From: Rhizoclosmatium globosum
Taxonomy: Eukaryota > Chytridiomycota > Chytridiomycetes > Chytridiales > Chytriomycetaceae
Direction of reading: 5' to 3'
NCBI GenBank assembly: GCA_002104985.1
Contig: MCGO01000011.1
Coordinates: 496,001-560,000, forward strand
DNA: 64,000 bases
The notes under the pieces are model-generated. The model was not told the origin of the DNA, made no database searches, and was given only the letters and a program-made list of their open reading frames with translations. The position numbers were made by a program, and so were the translations under genes. Positions 25,247-35,348 of this stretch are shown piece after piece. How positions within the stretch are numbered: position 1 is the stretch's first letter; each line of letters starts with the position of its first letter.

Positions 25247-27981
25247 TCACACTTTGACACCGGAAAACCACTCATGGTCACACACCCCTTGCATTGAAAT
25301 TCGTGTCTCTACATTCGGATCCATCATTTTGAACACCAAGTCCTGCACCTGGTCCGACCGCCCCGCACTAAACACCGGTCGCACAGAACGCTCTTCCCGT
25401 GAAGCAGTTTTCGAATAAGGTGGTTTCGTTTCCTATAAAAGGAGGGATTTAGTATCACAGGTTCACAAAAACAAATCAAGTTTGACTCACCACCAAGATG
25501 AACAACAGCATTCCCAAACTCCACACATCCTGCTCTGGGCCCCGGTACGGATCAATTGGAGTCATATCGTTCAGTGCAACGCATTCAGGAGGGGCATACG
25601 CCAAAGTTCCATCAAACGACGTAAAGTATTCGGCCCGCGAAGACGGAATCGTCGCTGACGCTCCAAAATCAATCAACTTGACTCGCATAGAGTCATCAAT
25701 GATAACCTGTTCATGAAAGGTTGGTTTAGCAATGAAATCCAGAATAGAAACAGGTTCCTTACATTTTCATCCTTAATATCCCGGTGCACGAACCCTTTGG
25801 AATGAAGATACTTGACAGCCTCTGCAATCTGCCTGAAAATCATTCGCGCAACTTTCTCTCCCATCCGCGGTTCCTGCTCTATGTAATCAAACAAGTCTTT
25901 GCTGACGGCACGTTTCTTGAATCCACGGTGGTTATGATGTTGTGTCGCAGTGGTGGGCGAAGCTAACGTCACAATGCCAGACGCTGTGGGTGTTTTATCG
26001 CCCAAGGACCCGATGGGTGCACGGAAGCCGCCAGATATGGCGCTTACACTCAGTTTGACGAGACTGGTTGTACTTCCTTTGCCCTTTCGTTGCATTAATC
26101 CAAGACCGATTTCTCCGCCGACTGCAGATGTGCTCAGAAGTGCGTCTTCACTGTGACTCCCAGCTCGCCCTCGCAACTGATACTTTTTCTTCTTGGGATG
26201 TTGAACATCTGGTTTATCGTCTGTATCGCTATCCCCAACAATGAACCCCTTTCCAGAGATAATTGGCTCTTCAAAGCTTCCACTGGCTCCACTCACAATC
26301 GCCATGGCTTCATCCACACCTTCCTCTTCTCCTTCTTCAGTCCCGCTGCTTGTATAGTCGTCCTCACTTTCAGTTTCGCTGCCGCTTGATGAGTCTCCCA
26401 GCATCAGTTTCGTCAAGTCGACTTTGGAGTTGAGTTTGACAAGAAGAGGGAAACTTGGAGATGAAATGTCGTGTGGATGTGGGACTGCGAATGTAGGGGA
26501 CGTGAGGTTTGTTGTTGTGAGAGGGACAGCAAGTGATGATTCTGAGGACGCTGTGGATGACAAGATTGGAGAATTCAAGTTTGGGATAGACGAAAGAGAG
26601 AGGGAAAGGGTGTTTGGAAGGGTGGGTGGAGTGTTTGTGAAAGGACGGGGTGAGTTGCTTCCAGCTGTAGAGCCTGGTCGTTTGTGTTGGTGATGATGAT
26701 GGTGGTGATGATGCGGGAAACTAATATGCTTCACAGCCTCCATAACAATGTACACAAACTATGAAAGCCCCCAAAAATTAGTCATACGAATATTTTTTTG
26801 GCAACAACCCTAAATTAACTCACCAATTCATCCTCAAACAGTTCATAAAACCGAACAATATTCTCATGCTCCAATCGCTTCATGATAAACACTTCACTCG
26901 GTACGATACCAAGCTGATTGTCCCTTTTCCATCCCCCTGGAACAAGGCGGTCTTTGAATGTGCATTTGATTGCGACAGACAAAGAATCAGAATTCCTCGT
27001 TCCGTAAGCCACAAATCCTGTTGCACCTTCGCCGAGTGGGAAATGAAGGGTGTACGATCGTAACAATTTCTCAGGTAGGATATGTTCTCTTCGTTGTTCG
27101 CGAGCAATTTGTTGGAGTCGAGGAATGGAGGAAAGGAATTGACGCATTTGAGTCGAAAGCCCTTGATCCATCAGTTGACGTGCAGCTTCATATGTCGGCG
27201 AGTATTCCATATTGACACGGTTAGGGCTTGTCGAAAGATTGATTTGAGGTGCCGTGGAAGCTGTGGTTCGGGAAATGTTTGTGGTGAAGTTGATGCTGTT
27301 GCTGCCTGAGACTTCAAAGCTTTTCCGCCTGGTAAAAGCCGAGGTCCCGTCATTTGCTGAGAGAGATATTGAAGTGCTAGGCGGGTCATTTGATGTTGCG
27401 GGGCTGGGTAGTTTCGAAAAGAGAGAAGTCGTGTTGGCTGATTTGGATGCAGATACAGTTGGATCTACTTTGGAAAAGACGGAAGAAGGAAAGAAGGGAT
27501 CGATTGCCTCATTTGTTAAGGAGGGGGATAGTTTTGGCGTGGGTGGTTGGGAATGTATGGCAGGCACATGAGAGTCATAAGTCGCAGGAGGTGGGAGATT
27601 GTTACGAACGCCTCCAAAAGCGTTGAAGCGTTGTGTGTTTGGCGAGGACGAGAGGGATTTGGGCCCATCTGGGTTAAAGACGCCAAATCCTTTGTATCGA
27701 GTTGAAGTTGCGTATGCGGTATTATTGCTGTTATTAGTTGATGCATATTGAGTTGGTGTACTGCTTCGATGGGGCTGATTATTATCGGCGGCGGCGGCAG
27801 ATATGGATGGAGGGTGATGCAAAGAAGTAGCTGTAAGATTGGGACTGGTTCCACCGGCACCACCAAACGATGTAAAACCTTTCTTGGTGTATGAACCAGA
27901 GAAAGACTGAGTAGGATTTGAAATCGGAGGTGGAGTCGTTGATGAAGGGCAAAGTGACTCGAAATTCCGAAAATCATTCAT
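25247..27981 (-). CDS. PAS-kinase-like Ser/Thr protein kinase with large hinge insert
   Basis: The kinase domain is complete and most like PAS kinase (PASK/Psk): GEGATGFVAYG loop, VAIK lysine, PSEVFIMKRLEHENIVRF, HRDIKDEN catalytic loop, LIDFGAS, an APPE motif, DVWSLGMLL and a C-terminal DHEWFSG. The N-terminal 280 or so residues are disordered, Ser/Thr/Pro/Asn-rich, with scattered aromatic-Gly motifs; no PAS domain is visible. Between VYIVMEA and DLFDYIEQEP, normally adjacent across the hinge, lies an insert of about 270 residues with a run of eight histidines, Ser-rich stretches and an acidic DSSSGSETESEDD tract. Introns are at about 26757-26819, 25708-25761 and 25435-25491. The start at 27981 is tentative because an acceptor-like site lies just upstream. 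Confidence 0.85.
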
Positions 27982-28147
27982 GGTCCGTGGAACTATTAAA
28001 AAAGATCTATATCAGTAACGATCTATATGGAAGCATTGAGGAAGACGCAAGTGTCTAGCAGGTTACATAATGCGAGACACAAGCCCATTGTTTGACTATC
28101 GCATGATCCCCAAGTCCCAGCCGGATGTTCATTCTTCAGCTGTTAAG

Positions 28148-28623
28148 CTAGAGTGAGGGAGACTGATCTGAGAGATGTTGGGAAAGGGAGGGGGCGTTGT
28201 TGTTTTGCCAACTGGAAGCAATCAGGCGATCGTGGGCACTGGCAACACACCTTCGTCCTTTTGCACGGGCATTGGAGGATTCGCAAAGACTTTCGAGCCG
28301 CCGAAGCCACGGACGCCGTATGTTGAAGTTGAGGAGGAGGTTGTTGATGGCGGTGTTGATGTTGGCGTTGCGGATGATTCAGGTTGGCGAGGGGCACTTG
28401 CGGTGTTTGCGGCAGAGTTTAAGCCAGTCAAAGACAAAGTAGTTGTTGTTTGCGAAGGCGGCTGTGGCTGTGACTGTGGCTGTTGTGGTTGTGGCTGCGA
28501 CGACGCCAACGACAGCGGCCGCAGCGACAGTCCAACGCCGCCCGTCGCTGAGAATCGTCGCACGCCGTGGTACGAGGACGGCGTCGATGTGCTGGGATTC
28601 GCTGAAGGCTGCTCGGCCATCAT
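28148..28623 (-). CDS. Low-complexity Ser/Pro/Gln-rich protein
   Basis: Unrecognised. From the ATG pair at 28620/28623 the frame gives a Ser/Thr/Pro-rich segment, a Gln-Pro run (about 28450-28500) and a GVRGFGGSKVF motif resembling aromatic-Gly motifs in the kinase N-terminus just downstream. It stops at 28222; adding one base there continues to a stop at 28148. It may be a separate short gene or a 5' exon of the kinase gene, but no donor site was found that joins it in frame. Confidence 0.35.
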
Positions 28624-29244
28624 TTCGATTCTTTCGACTTTGACTTTGACTTTGACTTGGTTGGACAAGAATGAAAGAGCGGGATCAAAAACAAAAAACA
28701 CTTTCTTCCAAACTTTGCTTGGCTCGAATTACTAGCACATGGTACCGTCTCTTTCTATTCTATTGCTTACTGCTCACGTAGTAGTCCATGTGCGTCGATC
28801 GTATTTCCAATGATTCCCTCAATCCATTCATGAGACACGTGTTTTGTTGTGGCGAAGTCAAACTCCCCCTTCCTGCAAACATAAAAAGACTGGCTCTTGA
28901 TCGGCTTTACTCTCGCCATCGCCAACACAACACTGGGAATATAAAGAAATACTGGAGAAATTGCACACTATCAACTGGTTTCCCTTGTTTCAACCACTCA
29001 GTTTCCAGAAATCATGAGACAGAATTACCCATACCCTAATCTAATTATGGATTATGGACCGCAATTCAAGCCTGAATAATGGCTGTGCCGGTAATCTGGG
29101 AGAAAAGTCCATCGCCCAGTAAGCACCAAGTTTCACAATCAACTCGCCTCAAGCCAGCCTCAATATACCATAGGCCTATAAATTACACGTAATGGTGCTT
29201 CCTCTAATACATCCAAAGCTCAATAAAACAGCACTCCATAACAA
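28624..29244. other. Intergenic, nothing recognised
   Basis: No protein similarity, RNA gene or strong repeat seen. An open frame at 28788-29039 has no supporting feature. The right part may carry the promoter of the broken small secreted gene that follows. Confidence 0.4.
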
Positions 29245-29487
29245 GATGCAAATTTCAATTATTTCAACTATTCTCCATGCTGCCACTACCTTTGCGCAAG
29301 CCCCAGCTGCTAGAACTTCTGCAAGTAAGGTTTCTGACGCCTGCAACAACGCCGCGCAAGGTTCTCACTGATGTTCTCACCGTCTGTGCTGGTCCAGCTG
29401 GAACATCAACTCAGGAAACCAAGAGTCCAGTGTTACAAACTTCGCCTTTAGTGGGGCTGCTGCTGCTGCTATTGCTATGTCCTTGTA
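29245..29487 (+). pseudogene. Degenerate copy of the small secreted cysteine protein family
   Basis: Starts MQISIISTILHAATTFAQAP, a signal peptide beginning with the same MQI as the two intact genes downstream, and ends with a small hydrophobic tail (FSGAAAAAIAMSL) like their GPI-type tails. Between them the frame holds a TGA at about 29369 and the cysteine pattern is mostly lost; an alternative frame recovers LTDVLTVCAGPAG. No intron with good sites restores it. Likely a decayed third family member. Confidence 0.55.
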
Positions 29488-29734
29488 GTAACTTTCGGTT
29501 TAGACTCGCCTTTCCTTTGACGCCATTGAATAAACCTTTCACTCATTTCTGAAGCATTCTTTTCAGCCCCAAACTACATCCGATCTATGTTGCTCTCAAA
29601 AAATAGCCCTGACTGTTCTAACTTGTGAAAAGAGTTTCATCTCAAATCGCTCGTGACTCAATAAAACGTGGGAATTCTAACACTTAACTGAAGCAGATAA
29701 AGCCTCTGTTGCGAATTGTGTTCTTCGTCTCAAG

Positions 29735-29784
29735 CCAATCCGATCAGCTTACACTGCCACGCCAAAAACGCCATAAATACGCGC
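29735..29784 (+). promoter_or_regulatory. Conserved promoter block of secreted-protein gene 1
   Basis: CCAATCCGATCA, ACACTGCCACNCCAAAAA and an ATAAATACGCGC TATA-like element occur in this order here and at 30700-30763, ahead of the two intact paralogues. The TATA-like site is about 65 bp before the ATG. Conservation is seen; promoter function is inferred. Confidence 0.6.
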
Positions 29785-29842
29785 TTTCCTCCACTCTACC
29801 TCCTTTGATCAGAAACTTGAAACCTCCTACTATTATAACACA

Positions 29843-30300
29843 ATGCAAATTGCCAAGATTGTCATCACCATTGCCGCCTTGGCGACTTCTGCTTTCGCCG
29901 GCCCAGTCGCGACTGCTGCCACCGGAGACGTTACTGTATCCCAGCAATGCCTTAACGACGTAGCGGGTTTATCTCAAGTCTACTACGGATTTAAGGTCGA
30001 TCCTTTGACCCCTCTAGCCAACTACACAAAAGACAACTTGTCTTGTTTGTGTACCACTGCCAACCAGGTTTCTACATTCCGAATTATTTTCGACAACTAT
30101 CTAATCACAATGCTTTTCTTCTTCGTTGAATACAGAACGTCTTCAATAAGGTTGCTAACTCTTGTATTGGACCAAACGACAGCGTTACTCTCGCCGGTAT
30201 CAAGAGTCAACAAGCTACTTGTCAACAGGTTAAGTCCAATGCTTTCACTTCCGCTGTCCCTATTGGTGTTGCCGCTGCTGTTGTTGCTATGGCTTTGTGA
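29843..30300 (+). CDS. Small secreted cysteine protein, probably GPI-anchored, copy 1
   Basis: About 129 residues in two exons (intron 30068-30135). Signal peptide MQIAKIVITIAALATSAFAG; mature part with QQC, a CLC pair, NSC and ATC cysteines; C-terminal hydrophobic segment IGVAAAVVAMAL preceded by Ser/Asn, as expected for GPI attachment. Copy 2 (30810-31262) has six cysteines in the same pattern, but here one is replaced (YYGFKVD in place of YSGCKID), leaving an odd number. The function is unknown; cell-wall or surface protein is the natural inference. Confidence 0.8.
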
Positions 30301-30699
30301 GAGTCCTTTTGCACTTTATCTAGTTACATTCGAATAATGCCTCATTTGTGCTTCTACTGTATGTATTTTCAACGGAGTATGGAACAGGCAATTAGCAGAC
30401 TCAAAGTTGCTATAAGACGCCCACACCTCATCAGGCAATTAGCATACAACACATAAAGAGAGGGGAGCATATCCCCCCTTCAAAAAGGAAATATACAACA
30501 CTTTAACACTTTGTAACCCCATACAAATAATAGAAAATTAAACTACATATATTCTTCACGTTTCCACAAAAATTGTTGACGTTAAAATTGCAATACTCTT
30601 TTCAAATATTATCCACCCATCAAATATCATAGCTACCCTAGCGGCAACAAAAGATACTCACTCAAGCTTTCTGAAGCAAAATGTGGACAGGTGTTCTTC
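30301..30699. other. Spacer between tandem secreted-protein genes
   Basis: AT-rich, with no gene seen. It carries the 3' end of copy 1 and upstream sequence of copy 2. Confidence 0.4.
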
Positions 30700-30763
30700 A
30701 AATCCAATCCGATCACCAAATTCCACACTGCCACACCAAAAAAAAAACACTATAAATACGCGC
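30700..30763 (+). promoter_or_regulatory. Conserved promoter block of secreted-protein gene 2
   Basis: Carries the same CCAATCCGATCA, ACACTGCCACACC and TATAAATACGCGC elements as the block at 29735-29784, with a run of A in the middle. The TATA box at 30751 lies about 60 bp before the ATG at 30810. Confidence 0.65.
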
Positions 30764-30809
30764 CTACCCAAAAGACTCAAATCCAAACTTGAAACCTCTT
30801 ATCAACGCC

Positions 30810-31262
30810 ATGCAAATCGCTCAACTTGTCTTTGCCGTCGCTGCCCTTGCCACCACTGCTTTTGCCGGTCCAGTCGCAACTGCTTCCAGCACAGACAGTG
30901 TTGCATCCCAGCAATGCATCAACGATGCTATGGGTTTGGTTCAAGTCTACTCCGGATGCAAGATTGATACCTTGGCTCCTCCAGCCAGTTTTACCAAGGA
31001 CCAGCAAGTTTGCTTGTGTTCCACCGCCAACCAGGTACTATTCATTCCTGTTAATTTTCGGCATTTATCTCAAACTTTGCTTGCTTTCTCTCAATAGAAC
31101 ATCTTCATCAAGATTGCCAACTCTTGTAACGGACCAAATGATAGCAACACCCTCGCAGGTATCAAGAACATGCAGACTGCCTGCCAGCAAATCAAGTCTA
31201 ACGCTTTCACTTCCTCTGTCTCGATTGGTGTGGCTGCTGCCGTTGCCGCCATGGTTTTGTGA
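30810..31262 (+). CDS. Small secreted cysteine protein, probably GPI-anchored, copy 2
   Basis: Tandem paralogue of 29843-30300 with the same two-exon structure (intron 31035-31097 after the CLC-STANQ segment). Signal peptide MQIAQLVFAVAALATTAFAG, six cysteines (QQC, SGC, CLC, NSC, TAC) that could form three disulfides, and a hydrophobic GPI-type tail IGVAAAVAAMVL. The two copies share promoter elements, so joint expression is likely. No named domain was recognised; the spacing is shorter than in CFEM proteins. Confidence 0.82.
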
Positions 31263-31899
31263 TATTCCTCAATTTGTCTTCTCGTCTATTAGAATAAACA
31301 CCTCATTCGTGCGTTTTCACCTTCTCCTTTGTCAGCAGGTTAGATCGAAGGCAGTTTATGAGAGGTTTGTCGTTTTCATAATTTAATAGGAAGGGGTTCA
31401 TGGTCCAAATAAGTTTCAATGCCTACCCGCCAACAAAAGGCAGACTCTTGCTTCAAAGGCTAACCAACATATATTTATGCTAAGAGGGTAGTATCCAAAT
31501 AGATATGCCCAGACATATGTGCATTTGTTCGCAACACAACCTGCAAATCCCTTCCTCAGAAGAGGGTATATACTCTCTTAAACCTCTTGGTCATTTGTAC
31601 ATATAATCATATACCTCGGTAGGTGTAACAGGGACTTTGAATTGGATTATGATACGAAGAGAAGCCCAGAAAGGCTGGTTTGAGGTATTTAATGGCTTTG
31701 ACTTCGAGAAACCACAATTTATGGTGAAATTAATGTTGAGAATTACAGATGTGTTTTTATAAATGTGTTGCCAATGCTCTGCATACACCATGTCTTTCGA
31801 TCCAATAAACCAATTCTCTCTTCGAAATCATCCCTTTCTCCGCAAAGATGCATGATGTTGATGGTGTGGTAGTGCAGTGGTACGCAGGTGTCGAGAAAA
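31263..31899. other. Intergenic, nothing recognised
   Basis: AT-rich spacer between the secreted-protein cluster and the SEC14 gene. Small open frames on the minus strand (31591-31982) have no similarity or signals and are not called. Confidence 0.4.
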
Positions 31900-33676
31900 A
31901 TGTCTAAACTTCGTTCCGCGGCATCCAGCGAATCCCTCGTCTCCTCCATGGAAAACCTCAACGGCCGTTTAGGCCACCTCACCCCTGACCAACAAGCCGC
32001 CCTCGATCAAATGAAGAAGGACCTTCTAGAGCTGGAGGGCGGGAAGTACTACATCCCTGAGAAGCATACCGATCATCAGTTGTTGAGGTAAACAATTGGG
32101 AGTTTGTCATCGCCCCCTCTCCTTCTTGCCCTGTCCTGCGTTGCACATATGGATCTGAATGAAGGATATAGTGGAGTTTGGAGGTTTGGAGGTGGGCAGT
32201 AGTGGCAGGCCAATGAAATTTCACTATTGGGGAGGATGCGTCTGGCGTGGACCTGTCCTGCAAGTCTCTCTTTCGGTCCTCTAAGACCGATTGTGATCGA
32301 AGGTTTATTTGAGTGACTTGAACGGGCGATGGTGTAGACGGTTAAACAACGTCGTGGTATTCGAAAACATCATCAATATGTCATCATTTGAAACTGGAGC
32401 TGGAAACATGAATGCACAAGAAGATTGGATGCTTGACGATACGAATTGGTTGTGTCGCTGGTTGTCAGGAGTGGAGCGAGAGAGAGAGGACTGAATGTCA
32501 AAGATAGGAGGCGTGTCTTACGAACCCTCACTTGCACCTAATACCGAAATGCTCCCTGCTCGTTCTCCTCCAGAACAAAGATCTGATTCGAAACAAACAA
32601 TTAGATTCCTGCGTGCTAGAAAGTTTGAACTCGTTGCATCCAAAAAGATGTGGATCGACAGCGAGAACTGGCGTGCGTCTTTCGGAACCGACACTATCAT
32701 TGAGACCTTTGATTTCCCAGAACATGTTGCAGCACTCAAGTACTACCCCAGGTATGTGAAACCGTTGTCTTTTGGTTAAGAACTGACAAATTGGGCGCCA
32801 GATTCTACCACAAGACTGACAAAGTCGGAAGACCTATTTACATTGAGCAGTTGGGTGCCTTGAAGCTCGCGGAACTCATGTCTGTGTCGACCGAGCAGCG
32901 AATGCAGCGAAACCACGTTCACGAGTACGAGCGTCTCATCAAGTACAGGATGGTTGCTTGTGCCATCAAGAGCGGTAGACACATTGAACAGAGTCTTGTT
33001 ATTTTGGATTTGAAGGTACGTGTGTGTCAGACAGTGATACCGTGATTGACACTTTCGTTCATAGGGTATTCAATTGAGCACATTCAGCCAAGTGTACGGA
33101 ATCGTCAAATCTGTTTCTTCAATTGCGCAAGATTATTACCCAGAGATGTTGGGCAAGATGTTTGTGATCAATGCACCCATGCTGTTTACTGGAGGTAAGA
33201 TCTGAGTGAAGAAAAGGACAGCGAGAGTGTTATAACTGAAAGGACGTCGACGAAATGTAAAGCCTTGTTTTCGTGAGAGTCCCATCAGATCTTGTCGAGG
33301 AAGTGGATGGTCGAAACTCCAAATTGACCTGCGAAATCTTCTCCTATATTCTGATCCACCACACTCAAGTACTAATAAGACATCTTCATTAGTTTGGTCA
33401 TTGGTGAAACCAATGCTGGATGAAGCAACTGTCCAGAAGATCAATATCCTTGGTAGCAACTACAAGGAGGCCCTTCTGACATGTATCGAATCTGACAACT
33501 TGCCCCGATTCTTGGGAGGAACATGTACGAGTTGTGGAGCCGAAGGATGTGAGCACAGTGATATTGGTCCCTGGAACGATGGAAGCGTTGAAGGGTATCC
33601 TAAGGAGGAGTTTGAGAGGATCCAAATCAAATACGGAGGAGTTGATATTTACAGACACTTGAAGAACAAGAAGTAA
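31900..33676 (+). CDS. SEC14-like (CRAL-TRIO) lipid transfer protein
   Basis: SEC14 proteins exchange phosphatidylinositol and phosphatidylcholine between membranes. Visible order: CRAL-TRIO N-terminal segment (LTPDQQAALDQMKKDL, then FLRARKFELVASKKMW), then lipid-binding core GRPIYIEQLG, QSLVILDLKG, YPEMLGKMFVINAP, KINILGSNYKEALL and LPRFLGGTC. The C-terminus has clustered Cys/His residues (CTSCGAEGCEH) before the end. Introns: 32088-32604, 32751-32801, 33016-33064, 33195-33392. The first is 517 nt, roughly ten times the usual length here, but both its ends join in frame (LL-R-FLRARK). Start 31900 is the ATG after an in-frame upstream GTG. Confidence 0.88.
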
Positions 33677-33863
33677 GACTGAGGAAGGTGTTTTGGTGTG
33701 AAGTTGTGGGGGAGATTGGGAAGGGTTCTGTGTTTAGGGAAGATACTCTGTCTTAAAACCTGCTATGTTTTTTCTTTTGTTTAACATGTGATTCTTTACG
33801 ATTTGTTTGGGATGAGGACCAGTCTCTCTTTCTTTTTTTTCTTGCGACACCAACACCAACAAC

Positions 33864-33888
33864 CAACCAACCAACCACCAACCAACCG
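33864..33888. repeat. (CCAA)n short tandem repeat in EBP2 5' leader
   Basis: Five or more CAAC/CCAA units immediately before the EBP2 start codon; non-coding. Confidence 0.7.
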
Positions 33889-35273
33889 ATGTTCAAAGGC
33901 AAGGCATCGACAGTAGTCAGCGGTGGGATCCGCAAGCCCAAAGCACGCACATCGGCACCCAAAGGAAAGACCAGCGCGGCCGAGAAGCGCGAGGCCCTCG
34001 ATCTCGACATTGACGCGTTTGTTGCGCAGGCGGGCGGCGGTGGCGGCGGCGTCGATGCGCTGCTCTCGGGCGGGTCGCTGCGCCAGGTTTCAAAGAAGAA
34101 GCTGAAGCAGAAAGAGAAGGAGAAGGAGAAGGAGAAGGAACAAGAGGATCACGAACACGATCAATTGGACGACATGGACGCCGAGGAACTCGCGGAACTC
34201 AAGGCGTACGAGGAAATCCAGAAGGAGCAGCGCAAGGCGGAGAGGGAACTCAAGGCGATCGAGCGCTTGCTGACTGGTGGGGCCGAAGGTGACGATGACG
34301 ATGAGGACGAGGATGATGATGAGGACGACGATGATGCGGATGACAACAAACCTAAAGTATTCAAGAACGACAAGGTTTGTTGGGGGAAATCTTGTTGGTG
34401 AAATCTGCTAGGCACTTTCTAACCCTTGTTCCCTCAATCAGATTGCCCTCCGTGCCAAACTAGACCATATCCGCCTCGACAACACTCCTGGAGCTGTCCT
34501 CCCATGGATCGAATTCCAACGTGTCACTGCCTCAAAGCCCCTCGACCTCCTTCCTGCTGAAGTAGACAACGACTTGAAACGTGAAATGGCTTTTTATAAG
34601 CAGGCTCTCGAAGCTGCTCTTGTTGGTTACAAGGAACTCAGAAAGCTCAACGTGCCAGTCCACAGACCTGATGATTACTATGCTGAAATGATCAAGTCTG
34701 ATGAACACATGAATATGGTTAGACAGAAGCTTGTTGATGAGGCGAATGCAATTGCTGCTTCTGAAAAAGCCAAGAAGTTGCGTGATGCTAAGAAGGTGTG
34801 TTTAACTGGTTAAAAGTTTGTAACGGTCTGATTCTAACTTTCACTCAACACAGTTCGGTAAGAAAGTGCAACAAGAGAAGCTCCTTGAACGTCAAAAGTC
34901 GAAACGAGAGGAACTCGACAAAGTCAAACTCCTCCGTAAGAAGGCAAACTCCACCAAGAACAACGAAGATGGTGGTGATGACGAGTTTGGTATTGCCGTA
35001 GACAAGGAGTATGGAGGAACGGGTAAATCGGAAACCAAAGCAGCCACAAAAGCGAAAGTGAACCACAAGCGACTTTCCAAGGACAAGAAGTTTGGATTTG
35101 GTGGAAAGAAGAGGCATTCCAAGAGCAATGACCGAGAGAGCACGTCGGATATGAGCAGTTTCAATGGTCGCAAGATGAAGAGGGATGCTTTGAAGGGAGC
35201 CAAGAAGGGGGGTGTTGGCAAACAACAGAGGCCTGGAAAGGCACGTCGACAGCAGCAAAAGGGACGCAAGTGA
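33889..35273 (+). CDS. EBP2: rRNA-processing protein EBP2
   Basis: Nucleolar protein needed for 27S pre-rRNA processing and 60S subunit assembly. Three exons (introns about 34374-34440 and 34796-34855). The N-terminal part is charged, with KEKEKEKEKEQE and DDDEDEDDDEDDDD runs. The conserved EBP2 core follows: PWIEFQRVTA, KREMAFYKQALEAAL, VPVHRPDDYYAEMIKSDEHM, VRQKL, then FGKKVQQEKLLERQ. The C-terminus is the expected Lys/Arg-rich tail RKMKRDALKGAKKGG. Length (about 420 residues) matches the family. The gene ends 75 bp before the ERMP1-type gene on the same strand. Confidence 0.93.
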
Positions 35274-35348
35274 TTCCATTCTTGTTCTCAATAAACAGCA
35301 TAATAAGCCGAATAATAAGATTCCAAAAAGCATCCATCAAAAATACAG

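Noticed and set aside
24600..25281. Minus-strand ORF of 223 codons rich in Ser-Leu
   Set aside because: Mostly translation of the CT tract, overlapping the kinase 3' end in a different frame; no domain.
32325..32400. tRNA-like stretch inside the SEC14 intron (D-loop-like GTGTAGACGGTTAAAC and TTCGAA)
   Set aside because: The 5' GGGCGAT has no pairing 3' partner at the right distance, and no anticodon stem could be drawn.
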